NCBI RefSeq assembly: GCF_030848805.1
Contig: NC_092367.1
Span: 4,619,019-4,683,018, forward strand
From: Temnothorax longispinosus
Taxonomy: Eukaryota; Arthropoda; Insecta; Hymenoptera; Formicidae
DNA length: 64,000 nt
Direction: 5' to 3'
Shown: positions 1 to 11,700 of the stretch, piece after piece
How positions within the stretch are numbered: position 1 is the stretch's first letter
Layout of the letters: the number at the start of each line of letters is the position of its first letter
Position numbers and translations under genes: made by a program
Notes under the pieces: generated by a model
Databases searched by the model: none
Seen by the model: only the letters and a program-made list of their open reading frames with translations
What the model was told of the DNA's origin: nothing

Positions 1-2350
1 AGAACTGCATAATACACAACAGCCTGTCAGACCCAGCCGGGTGTTTTTACATGTAACTCTGTTAAATCTATATTTTTTTAGGCATAATACCAGATATTGA
101 AAGTATTTATAAAACCAATATTTAAGTTCGCTAAATTCCAAAATACAAATGCTTAAACAAAAAGAAATTTTCAAGAATGTTAGCAATTTGAAATTTTTAC
201 TGAGTTTTACTGAGTAAATTCATATACACATATATACATATGTAATTCTAGAATTAATATTTAATATGAAAATTTATTCTTACATACACAAAAAGTCATT
301 CTTGAAACGATCACTCTTGATATATGTATATAGTCTATATATTATATAATCTGTAGGTATATATAATATGTATGTATAGATTATATATATGTAACTTAAT
401 TCTTTAAAATGTATCATTATTACGATGATATGTAAGTGGAAAAGAATTAACTCATTCTATTTTGCCTATTTTCACATAACGCTATTTTCGCTGTTTAAGT
501 GATTTGCTAAATTCGTAAAATTATTTTTAAATTCGCTATTTTCAAAATAATTCACAAATTTATTATTCTCAAATAATCATTAAACTCTATTTAACTATTA
601 ATTTATGGCTAGTCGAGTTATTCTACTGGATAAATAAACCTGTCTATTTATATGACGAAGAAAGCTCGATTAGAGGATAGTTTAGAGGTTTCGTCATATA
701 TATATAAACTTCTATAAATAACTTGTTCGTAATACGATTTATCTAATTGTGAGTTCTATCCACGATGCGGCAAGAAGGTTGGAAATAATGCTTGCGGCTT
801 GCGCTGCGCACAATACTCGAAGGAAATCACCGCCTGAGACTTTAATTCCTCGATTATCCTACATTGCCCCGTTAGAGGATATTGCTGGCGTTATGCAGCT
901 TCTACAGGATAGCTTCTAACCTGCTTGTACAGCTTCTTCTTGGCGCAAGTTGGAAGCGACCCTGTATATCTGAGATATGCTTGTATCTGTGTCCTTCGTA
1001 CTTAAAAAAGACGCCAAGAAATTCGCCTTTTCCGCTTTTTTCGCCTTTGTGGCGAAAAAGATGTATATACTCATTAAAACAAAATGACAGATATTTTTTA
1101 TCTTTAACCTTTTAATTGCGAATACTGTGCATATATGTATATGTATATAACTTGGACAGAGATTGAGATATTTGCAGCAGGCAAAGCGGATTGTGTATAT
1201 TCCTCGTGTATTTCTTATATGTATTACCTATATATATTGCAAACGATTTCATGGATCGTATAGTCGCAAAAGACTAAAATATCACATAATACCGGAAGAG
1301 CTGAAAGAGCCAGCAGATGTTATACTGGATTATTTAAAGATTCTCTCGCTATTCGTTCTACCTCTTGTAGAAAATCTTCGTATTTCCTGTCGACGAATCA
1401 TCGTATGATGTTTTAGCCGCGGGGTGTACCGTCGAAAAAATGCGCTCGATTTTCGCGGAATTGTAAGACGAACGATCTTATCGAGCGAGTGAACCGGTAT
1501 TTCCTTTTATTTCTCGCTCATCGTAACTATTGCCCATCCGTTTATCACGCGATCGTGTATCTCGCGGCTAAACAAACGCAACGTACTAACGTATTATTTT
1601 TGTTAAACTTATATTAATTACCCAACCTATTTCTAGATTAACTCGAATAACGTTCCTCCGGCATTAGTGCGGCCGGTACAACTTGTTCTGGAGCAGGATT
1701 GGCCCTATCCGGTCGGTGCTACGTATTGCGCGTATATAGCCAGGCGATTACCCGCGGCAGTGTCGCGTTTCCGGTACCACACTCGCGTCGTTCTTTTTTT
1801 CTCATTCCCTGTTCCGAGTAATGGAAACGTTTGGGAGCAACGATTCGGTTCTATCTTTGCCGATTTGGATTGAATTGCCTTTCTGGTTATCGTTGGTATT
1901 ACTATCGCGGCCGTTATCCGCGTTCTTCTCCTTTATCTCGCCGCTTTCCACCGTTCGCTCCATCTATACGTCGTTGCTCGTTGGAAACGCCTCGTTACTA
2001 GATTCCCGGAAAGTATTCCGACATATACGTAAGCCTCGGTCTGGAGAGGCCGTACAACGTGCACGCAGAAGACCTACAAGATGGCGAAACATGCGTTGCG
2101 ATGCGACATGTACGAGGCATGATGGGTCGGATGATATATAAAATGCAAGTATTTAAAAAAAAAATTAATATTAAATGCTTAGATTATTAGAATAGTTATT
2201 ATAGGATTACGATACGAATTGCTTTAAAATAACTATTGAAAAAGTATTTTTACCGCCTATTATGCATCAAGCAAAAATTTGAGCTAATTTCCTTTACCTC
2301 TACTCCAGTTTACAATAATTCGATAAACCCGCGTTCAGTTTTTTTCTCTT
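1..2350. other. Gene-less flank, AT-rich then mixed
   Basis: I see no supported gene here. Bases 1-750 are strongly AT-rich with TATA/ATAT runs, including an inverted pair at 343-352 and 378-387. From about 1430 to 2140 the base composition is more even, and short ORFs overlap in several frames, the longest about 106 codons at 1821-2141. None has recognisable domains or splice-bounded coding character. An A run lies near 2155. Confidence 0.6.
618..730. repeat. Imperfect hairpin (foldback)
   Basis: The arms at about 642-659 and 690-709 are inverted copies sharing the core ATATGACGAA / TTCGTCATAT. Weaker pairing continues outward to roughly 618 and 730. It could be a decayed miniature transposon or a chance AT-rich foldback. 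I see no clear target-site duplication. Confidence 0.4.
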
Positions 2351-4602
2351 GTTTGCAAAAAACTCACTAAGGGCAAAAAGGGATTTAAATATTCTTTACT
2401 CCGGGCTGAAAAACGCTCACAGCTAAAATGAAAAATACGTATTTCGGTGTGCGCATGCACATTTTCTTGTCGTTTCATTACAAGGGCTGCGGGAGTCGCC
2501 CGGACATTTTTAGAGGTACTCCGCGCAATTCTGTCGACACGCGGACGTCCGTGCGCGCATTGTCAGCGTCTTGTTAATCCTCCCGCATCGTCAATCTTGT
2601 TCCGCCGATGCAGCTTCCCGTGCTCTCCTCTCAGTAACATGATACGAGCGTTCCCGCGCGCTGAAAGCGTACGACGAGTCCGCTTGGGAAAAATCGTAGT
2701 ACGCAGAGAGAAGAAGTGACCCACGGTGAAAGAGAGAGAGAGAGAGAGAGCAACGGCAAAGGGACCCGGTGGCTGTGTGCATCTACCGGTTGCGGTGACA
2801 TCGTACTTGACCGAGATACCGATACCCACAGCCCTGCTATACTCTTGAACCTCGTATGGGCGTTCCGGCCTCGAAACACGCCGATACGCTCGCGGAGCGC
2901 CGAGTGTCGCATCAGGAATACGCGGACAAAGCGATATTCGCGAAAACTATAAAGTCCGCTCTCACGCTAGTTCGCAAATTGTAAAACACGAGTTAGGCAG
3001 GCCTGGATTTTTCTCTCATCAAAATCTCTGGGGACGGTGGTTTTTAAATTAATTATTTGTAAACATGCTTATCTCGCGTAACGTTAAACATATGTTAATG
3101 CGGCGTTGGAATACTGTTGTAAATTAAGAGGACTGGCATATATTTCCGGCTGAAACGTGAAACCACCTACAATGTTTCTTTTCCTCTGGCAGCGCAGCGC
3201 CATTATCTCTCTATGTGAAATTATTTGAATATATCAATTATTTGCAAATATAATGATGTATATTGTATATATATAAGTAATTTTGTGATATTATTACAAG
3301 AATTACATTCAATATTGTGCGTTATCCGATCTCCATTTCGAATGGCTTCACAAGCTATAAAATTTCATTTTTGTATCATAATACACATAATATTTGTATA
3401 GCTTCGATGCGCTATTGACACTCCAGCTATTGACACCTAATATTCATGAAAGCTTCCATTAACGAAAAGCCGATTCTATGTTAAATGAAAAGATCATTGA
3501 AAGTAACGCTGAAATCCTGGCCTATACGAAAAGCCATCTATTATCACACGGCTCTTCATGATTTTGACGAGCGTTCGTGATGATACTCCCTCGAAATCGA
3601 AAATACATGTATTCTCGCGGTCCGATGGGTATTCTCGGACTCGTCCGCGAAACGGACAGCCTCGTCCAAGAGTGATGATGTTCCACAACGAGGCGTCCAC
3701 GAATAATCGGAGGCTGCTTTTCATTTCGAGGCGATGCACGCTGCGCACGGCGCGCTTAATTGGCGCGACGGCGTCTCGTTCGTTCGCGGCTGGAAACCGG
3801 CAGTGTACGCTAATAAGCGAAGCGCCGACAGGGAAGCTCGCTTAGCACATCAATTTAATTTTTAATTTCCCCGGGCTCTTACCGTCGCCTTTTCCTCTTC
3901 CTTCCGTCCTCGACGGTGGCCCTCCCCCGACCATGTTTCCATCTGTCGCGAACGATATACGGTCACCCATTCCGCATCCGTAATGACATAACGACGGCCG
4001 CATCTAGCTGTCAATAACGTGGTATATATATCCGATAACTTAATTATTCCGCTATACGTTAGGCGCGACCTGGAAACAGCTCGGTGCTCTAAATCGATCG
4101 ACATCTCCCCTCGAATAGGACGAATAAGTAAATTAGGTCTCTCTATGCAGAATCGCGAAGTACGGATCCGCGCGCGCATTACTCACCAACAATGCCAGGC
4201 GTTTGCACGCAAATAAGGTAGTCTAACATACGTACAACGTGTAAATTTTCCTTTGCGTGACTGTAATGTCTGCGGGCATAATCTATCCGTATAATACCTT
4301 CGAATTTTGAACTCGATTATAAGTCTTGTCACTTTTATTGATAGCAATTATAATCTGTAAAAAAGTAGTGAATTTTGTTAACCTAGATTTTTATTTAATC
4401 TTGACTCGTAACAATGCGAATAATATTCTTCTTTAAATCTTTATAAAATTTTATTATAACAAGAAATTGATTTTTTTGTAATAGAAAATATTTGTGTGCT
4501 GTATATGTAATAGATGAACTATACACTGCCAATCCAAGTGTGTTGTTTTTATACGCGTAAAAAATGACAGATTTGATTGAAGTTCTTCTCACACATTTTT
4601 TA
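2351..4602. other. Gene-less region with GA microsatellite
   Basis: No supported coding sequence. It contains a perfect (AG)10 run at 2731-2750 inside a moderately GC-rich block (2450-2960). ORFs on both strands there are composition-driven and overlap each other. The interval 3000-3450 is AT-rich. A small direct repeat of GCTATTGACAC sits near 3410-3440. Confidence 0.55.
2731..2750. repeat. (AG)10 microsatellite
   Basis: Perfect dinucleotide run, seen directly. It creates low-complexity Ser/Leu or Arg/Glu peptides in the overlapping ORFs, which are therefore not evidence of genes. Confidence 0.9.
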
Positions 4603-4692
4603 CCGTTTTAAATTATGTCACTTAACACGTTTAATTGTATTAAATTAAAAGTTAACATGCTTAATCGTGTCAAATGACGTGATTTAAAATGG
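4603..4692. repeat. 90-nt near-full-length hairpin
   Basis: The left arm begins CCGTTTTAAATTATGTCA (4603-4620). The right arm ends TGACGTGATTTAAAATGG (4675-4692), its reverse complement with three differences, all of which would be G-U pairs in RNA. Pairing continues inward through CTTAACACGTTTAA against TTAATCGTGTCAAA, leaving a short AT-rich loop. It could be a tiny foldback transposon remnant or a small-RNA hairpin. I see no obvious flanking duplication. Confidence 0.55.
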
Positions 4693-5532
4693 CAAGAACA
4701 GTTTTTCAGCTAAAATAACTAAGATTTGCAGTATACTTTAGGTTATACATATATATATATGTATAATTTTTTTCAAGTTACTCACAATCAGTGTTAGTTA
4801 TACATATACGAATCCACTCATTCACTCATACACTGCACATATGCACACACGTACCAAAAAATGCATCGTAGTTAAGAATCTTGGTACCATCTCACGACCA
4901 ATTTCTGTCAATATTAGTTAAAACTGATTGAAGTTTAATTGAGTCTCTTTCTACCTTCTCTCTCTCTCCCTCTCTTTCTTCTCCTTTTTCTTTTTAAGTA
5001 ACGATATAAAAAGAAACCAGAAATAATTTAAACTTTAATTAACTCTTAAGCGTTACAGAAACGGGTCAATTAAATAATTAATTACTATGAAATTAGAATC
5101 ACTAATGCAACTGAGTCAGTTCTAAATCAAACTTGCGTTTGCGCGATACCGGAAGCGGATATCAACTTTCGGGCAATAACGTCAAATTTCGGGATAAAAT
5201 CGTCACCTGCTTCGCATCCCGCGCATCTGTCGCTTCAAAATCGCTCCTCGCTTAAGTGTACGCGACATTCGCGAGTATTCGAGTTTCGAAAGAGCAGCGG
5301 GAAAGTTTTATGCACCGGTATTCGGTATCCATACGATGTACTCGGCCCTTCTCATTCGATCTTAAGAGCGCCCAAGAGTCGGAGACAGCTTAACGCTCGG
5401 GTTACAAGCTTCACATGGCTCAATAGGAGCAAAAGGTTCGAGGCGGACAAAGCGCCCGTTCATCAGACCCTCCGGCAATGGCCACGTTGTCCGATGGTAA
5501 ATAATCTGGTGGTAATAAATCCGGCAACAAAA

Positions 5533-5548
5533 CGCGCGCGCGCGCGCG
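5533..5548. repeat. (CG)8 run
   Basis: Perfect alternating CG run, a potential Z-DNA former. Runs like this can persist where germline CpG methylation is low. Confidence 0.85.
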
Positions 5549-8500
5549 GGGAAAATACTTTCGTTCATCCTCTTTCGCGACGCGCGTTTTCTGTTTCAAC
5601 CGGTTCTCAAAGAAAACCGCAAATATTTATCCTCCGTATACGGAGATTGAATATTTCGTCTAAAAATGTGCCTGTGTTTGAGTTGGGTTGAGTTTTTGCA
5701 GAAGGGACGAGAGGACCGTCATTAACATGAAACACACGTTTTACGATATGGTATTCGCAACGTCTTAATACACAAAAATCAGAACGTGTGATCCTCAATT
5801 ATTTTCAAAAAAAGATAATTTTCTACCTTCGATAAGGAATTTATTTGAGGAAACGTTTTTCATAAAAATCGCTTTTGCGTTTATTATGTTTGATAAAACT
5901 GTATCGCGCTTCGCTCGAGCTAACGATCTGTCGAGGTGTCGACCGTCGCGTTCCGTTCTCCTTTTAACCGTGGCCGAGTACGAAAAGTGAGGAAACAACG
6001 GCTGGGCAAAAATCGTCCCGCCGAGTTTATCTTTGCGATAAAAGTTTACCTTTCGTTAGACGGAAGTGCTTCGGTTTCAGAAGGCACTTACGTGCCGCGT
6101 ATCCCGCGCGCGCTTCTTGCGCTTCTCTCGTCCGTGATTCGCGGGAAAAGTACGGTCGACAATACGCTTTTCCGCGGGGAAAAGCGAGCAAAACCCACGG
6201 AGCCAACCCAGGGGGATAGCTCTTGTCTCGGACAAAGTCAAATATCGAAGCGACGCCGGTCCGAGTTTCCCGCCAGCTTTCCCGTTACTTACTCTGGTCT
6301 CTAATTACAACGTAACTCCCCGCCGACGACGACGACAACGACGACGACTTGGACGCCGACGAGAACGATGCGGGCCGGCGATTTATCGCGCTCGGCATAT
6401 TGCCGAGATATTTTCTCGCCGAATCTGGCTTTCCCCGGAAAGACGGCGGCGGGTAACTTCTCTCCGCCGTGAAATACGGCTTTGAGCGAAAGCTCCTCAG
6501 CGAAGAGTGTCCAGGGATCGCGCGCAGTTCGCTCTTCTCTCTCCCTCTCACCTCTCGCTCTCTCGCTCTTTCTCTCTTTTCCGCTCTGCCTCTGCGAAAG
6601 AAGTCTACGCGGAATCTCCCGCTCTAGGAGGCGAAATGCGAGTTCGCCGCGCCGGGGCCCTCGGGAAAAATGAATGAAAAATATTGTCTTGGACACAATG
6701 GCCCCGAATCCGTGACGGGATATCCCCGGCGTCGTAGCTGACGCTCTTCACGACGCGGAGGGTAAGATCGGGCTACCGAGATGAGGAGGTGGCGGTAGGG
6801 GCCCCTGACCGAGGGAGGGTAGGTGGTTGCGGGAGTAAGTTATAGGCTAGGATTACGAGATTGCCGCGAGGGGATTACGACGATGGGCTCCTGGGACGTC
6901 CAATCTCAAGGATAAACACTTTCTGACGTTCTTACGCTCAGCCGGGCTCCCATCTCCCCCCCTTCTTTTAGCGCCGTACTTCGACCGTTTCTGTTCCCCC
7001 TTTGCGGCCTCGGCCGTGGCGCTCCCACGTCCTTTGTCCTCTGTCTCGCACCCACCATCAACGGGTCGCCATCACCCCCCGCTTTCCACCTTCTGCTTAT
7101 AAAGAGCTCTCGCGGGTAGCCGACTACTTGCGAAAACTCATTTCTCCTGCGCCGCGCCCCCCGTTCCTGGCCTCGCCCCCGTCGTCACCGACGTCGAGGA
7201 TTCTCTCGGTGTTTTTGACGTGAACAGGCGCATCTATCGAGGCTCGGAAAGGGGCGTAAATGAAGACCTCTTTCGCGCTTTCGACCCCGAGTGGCGGGAC
7301 GTGCTTTTCGGTGAAGCGTTTGTCAAACATTCGCGTTTAAAAGGTGGAGGACAGGGAGAGAAAAGTAGACGGAAGGGATTGACCATTGAATTTAAATCGC
7401 TTATTTTGTGAAAACAATATAGATCTAAAGATTAAAATACCTCAGGTAACGAAAACTGCGTTCCTTTCATTATATACATATAAGTGCTCTTCGGTAATAA
7501 AATAATATCCAAATTTAGTGTGTATTTCATTCTGTTCTATGCTCGTTTCAAGTACACGCATTTACCGCGCGAGCAGATTGTTTGGTAGCTGATCCTTGTT
7601 AAACAAACGAGAATCGATTTATTAATAATTTGGTTTCCGGCATCTCGGCGAAACATTCCGGGGGCTAATTAATCCATTCTACAGAAATGTAATATTCCGT
7701 TGTATATACCTACGCGCTCGCGCAGAGAAGTAGATTATCGCATAAATCGATGCATGCTAACCGGTTAATATTACCGCATTTAACGATCACACCGTTTCAC
7801 TTAATATTTCATCAAGTTTCGATCAATTGCAGCGTTGTATATTTAAGCAACGATGATTTCTCGCTACGTCACGTACGTCGCGCAATATGAAAAATGTGTT
7901 TCACCGGGGCGATCAACTTTTAACGCCGAATCGACGCTGAATTGAAATCAATTTTTCGTCGGATGAAAATGTTCGCGCATATTTAGGGCGGGCATTGCGG
8001 TGGGACTATCGCTAATTTGGCGCGGTAATTTCGCGAGCCATCGTTCAAGACTTTCGGCGAGTAGAATGGTGGAAATGCGCTTTGACGGGCTTAGGGGAGA
8101 GAGAGGCCCAAACCAACCACCGCGACCAAAAACTTTCTTCCACCACGAAGAACCATTTCCCACTACTTTTACTCGGGCTCTCTTAGCACCTCCGGCAACA
8201 CGTCTTCACCCTTGGCCACCTCCAACTCTCTTGCTCGCTCGCTCGCTCTCTCTTTCTCTCACTCACTCTCGCTCATTCTCTTCTCGACGGAACTACAGAA
8301 GTTTAGGAGGGATGCGTCGGACCTACGAGTTGGCTCGTTCTCGACTTAACCGAGCTGCCGATATACCCGGGCATAATAATTCCCGCGCATAACGCGCGGG
8401 GCTTTTCCTACGGTCTTAGAGCGGTGAATTCATTAGGAAGTTTCCACGCGGGCGTGCATCCGGCGAGGCCGCGCGCGAGAATTTAAATTCAACGTTTAAA

Positions 8501-8596
8501 ACTGATATTTCTTATAAAACCCCGCGCGCAGCGCGAGGATATATATGAGGTGAAGGAGAAACGGCTGAGGCGCCGCGGAGTGCCGATGACGAAACG

Positions 8597-8618
8597 GAGA
8601 GAGAGAGAGAGAGAGAGA
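8597..8618. repeat. (GA)11 microsatellite
   Basis: Direct dinucleotide repeat followed by more GA/GAAA-rich sequence to about 8636. It underlies the Ser/Leu-rich minus-strand ORFs here. Confidence 0.85.
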
Positions 8619-9480
8619 AAGAGAGGAAAAAGAGAGTCGCAATTTATTATTCCGCAGCAAAACTCCATCAGAGCAAGAACGCACGTATAGAACGTATATA
8701 AATATGTCTGCAACGTATAATAAACGATTTTCATAGAAGAAATGGTTCACGCGCGAAATTGATATGGAATAAACAACAGTATAGATTACACAGACCGCAG
8801 TAGCATATATTTCCATATTAATCAATAAACTTTTGTAAAATGTTATTGAGTCCACACAATGGGGATGCATCCGCATAATCGATTTTATTTCAGTTAAATG
8901 AATACTTAAAAAAAACGTAATTGTGTTATTTTTTTATTACTTTTACATGCTGATTATTTTTATATGCTGATTTTATATGCAGCAAATATAAAATGTTTAT
9001 ATAGCCCGAAAGCTAAGAATAATAGGAAACCTATAAATAATGTCATCAAGTTACATCAGCTAAATTGAAGATGGTATATGTATAACAATAATATAATATA
9101 AGAATAATGTAATAAAATTTTATATAAATACGGAGATCTTATATAAAGTATAGAAAATCACACATGTGTGTATTAAATACAGAAATGTATATTTAATAAA
9201 TATCAAATATTTTGTAGGTTGATTTATCGTAAAATATTGTGTCGTGCGTAAGCTCCATTTCGATAAAACGATAAATTAAACGTGTGACCGAGTTTTAACC
9301 TCGGTGGCCGGTAAATATAAATAAATAATATATTTATTATCTCTAATTTTTCATTATTTAATATAATAAACTGAAAACAAGAGCTAAAAAACGTTACGGC
9401 AAAATTTTATTAAACTTTCGTAAGGTCATTATAATTTCAGAAACCGTAGTTTAAAGTTCGTGGAAATGGCAAGGCCGTAA

Positions 9481-11700
9481 GAACGTTTACACTGGAAAAT
9501 CAGAGCGGTTATGAATTTTCAGTCGATACAGCGGCTTATTGACTTTATTATAAATATGACGACGGAGGGTGGGCGAACGCGGCGCGAGAGAAGATGCGGC
9601 GCAGAGAAACGAGAAGGAAGAGAGAAGGGAAAGAGAGGAGGAAAAAAAAAGAGTAACGAAGGAAGTGAAAGCGGAGGCGGAGAATGTCGCGGAAAAACGA
9701 GGATGGACGAAGGAGAGCGCCGCGGCTAGAAAAGTTGGCGAGATTGTCCGCACTTAGAGCCGAGCTAGAGCTATATCGCCGCTTGGAAGGCGAAGGAAGG
9801 CGCTGTACGCTCGTGTAAGTCGCTCTGCTTGCAGCTGCGTAAACGCCGAGACTACGTAACGATGTAAACGCAATGCCTATAAATAAGGCGCTCGCGGCTA
9901 ATAACCGGCAGCAGGCACAGCGGGCACCACGAGCCGCAAGGCAATCCGTTTAACTTCGCCACCGTTGGCGATCGCCGCCGTTGCTTTATAAAGCATTTCG
10001 CACCCCCTTGGTCTTGCTGGTGATGGTGTTGCTTTCCCCGGGGAAAAGTCAGCGAGCGACAAATTATTAGTTACGAGAATTAAATCCACCAATACGCGCC
10101 AGAAAGAGAAAGCCATTCCCTTCCTCTCTCTTTTTCTCTTTCCCTCTTGCAGTTTGCTTCCCCATTCTTCTTATCTTCATTTATTTAGCGCCATCCAATA
10201 GTCTGTTGTTTAAACTCCGAATTAAAATCCCGAAAAGATAAAGTCCATCTGAATTTGAATGAAAAGTAAAATTTTCCTTTTTTTTATCGCCTCTCATTAA
10301 CTTAGTTCGCAAACAGCTGTTATATCAGTCACTCATAATTCGAAAGTTATGAATTCGAATGATTCGACATTTTAATTAAGAAAAAAATTTAAACTAATCC
10401 AGGAAAACCTGTTATTATAATTAATACGAGGTAATAATGTATGAACTAAACAATATCTCGCTACTTTCGTAAATATTTCGTAAAGCTTGATTTCTGCTCT
10501 CTTAAATAAACGAAAAAGTACGGTGTTGCAGATAGACAATATGAATGAAGAATACTGGGGGAAAAGCTGTATTTACGGTTGTCGCTTATCGGGTTATATT
10601 TATCGTATGACACTATTTCAATAGGAAAACGACTGCAGGATACAATAAAGCTGAGTAAACACGGGTAAACAAATGTAGTACACGATGTTTTATCTCACAC
10701 AGGTGACGAACGATCACAGCGAGAGGCAGATAACCGGAGATCTTTGCAGCTATATATCGTATTACGTAACGCTAAAGTCACAAATGATTAGGTACAAGCT
10801 CGGAAAGTTCATCGTCCGCATAGATTGAACGCTCGTACATCAGCATTGCAGATAATTCTAGCTTTGACCGCAAGATTTCCGCGCGTTTCCTTTTGTGCGA
10901 GTCTCTTTTCGCCGTGCAACGATGGATTCTCGGAAATGTATCTTACTCGCGATGCTAAACCCCATATCAAACGTTTTTGAGTGCATACACTCGAGACGTA
11001 CACGGGCGCTATCAAAGAGCGCGCACGGCACACATTAATACCGCGATTAATTGGAGCGGTTGTATCTCGGTGACGGCGAACGGAGCTTTCGAGCTCTCCA
11101 TCCATACAAATTAAATAAGGAGCCGCCTTTATACGCGCGACTCTCTGTAAATGGGCTCACTTAAGCCCTGATCATCCTTTTGTTATTGCCGCCGTTGTAG
11201 TTTTCCGTCGTTAACGAACCCCGGTGTCGAATAACGACGGAGACATCTAACGCTAAACCCTGATCCGTTGTGAAGACGGCTTTAAGTTTTGGCATGCTGT
11301 ACGCTGTACCCTGACTCTGTACGCGCGTGTGTATATACGTATTACGGGAGGAATATGCGGGAAGAGGAGAAAGAGAGATAGAGGAAGGTTGGAGGTGTAC
11401 GTGTGCCAACGATGATGAGAAGGATCGAGGTGAAGGTGAGACAGAGAAAGAAAGAGAGAGAGAGAGAGGGAGAAAGAGAAAAAGAGGAGTGGGGAACGGA
11501 GCGGTAGAAAGAAAAGGAGAGAGAGAACTGAACGTTAGGTAGGTAGGTTGCGAGTGAAAAGACAGGAGGAAAGACGGGGCGAGAGACGTACCACGGAAGG
11601 GAAAGGAAGGCAAATGCGTTGGTAGGAGCGGTAACCGGCTCGACTGGAACCCAACGGCGTCGAGCGAGTGATTTTCTTCTTCTTCTTCGGAGTACAAGGC
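9481..11700. other. Gene-less region with long purine-rich stretches
   Basis: No supported gene. 9570-9730 and 11340-11560 are purine-rich (GA, GGA, GAAA). They produce Glu/Arg/Lys-rich ORFs on the plus strand and Ser/Leu/Phe-rich ORFs on the minus strand, the longest 178 codons at 11161-11697. These are low-complexity artefacts rather than proteins. 10200-10800 is AT-rich. Confidence 0.55.
11341..11545. repeat. Purine-rich GA/GGA tract
   Basis: About 200 bases of largely purine sequence on the plus strand, including an (AG)n core around 11452-11468. It is seen directly. It may adopt triplex structure or bind GAGA-type factors, but there is no nearby gene to connect it to. Confidence 0.7.

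Larger units (their letters stand above)
4693..9480. other. Gene-less mosaic region
   Basis: I see no gene. 4700-5100 is AT-rich with a CT-rich patch near 4950-4990. 5100-8480 is CpG-rich in blocks, especially 6000-7230, with CGA/GAC trinucleotide runs near 6325-6350 and many mutually overlapping ORFs of 60-130 codons on both strands. 8220-8290 is CT/GCTC-rich. 8880-9480 is very AT-rich and nearly ORF-free. None of the ORFs shows domain-like content. Confidence 0.55.

Noticed and set aside
11161..11697. 178-codon minus-strand ORF
   Set aside because: Its Ser/Leu/Pro/Phe content comes from the complementary GA-rich tract.
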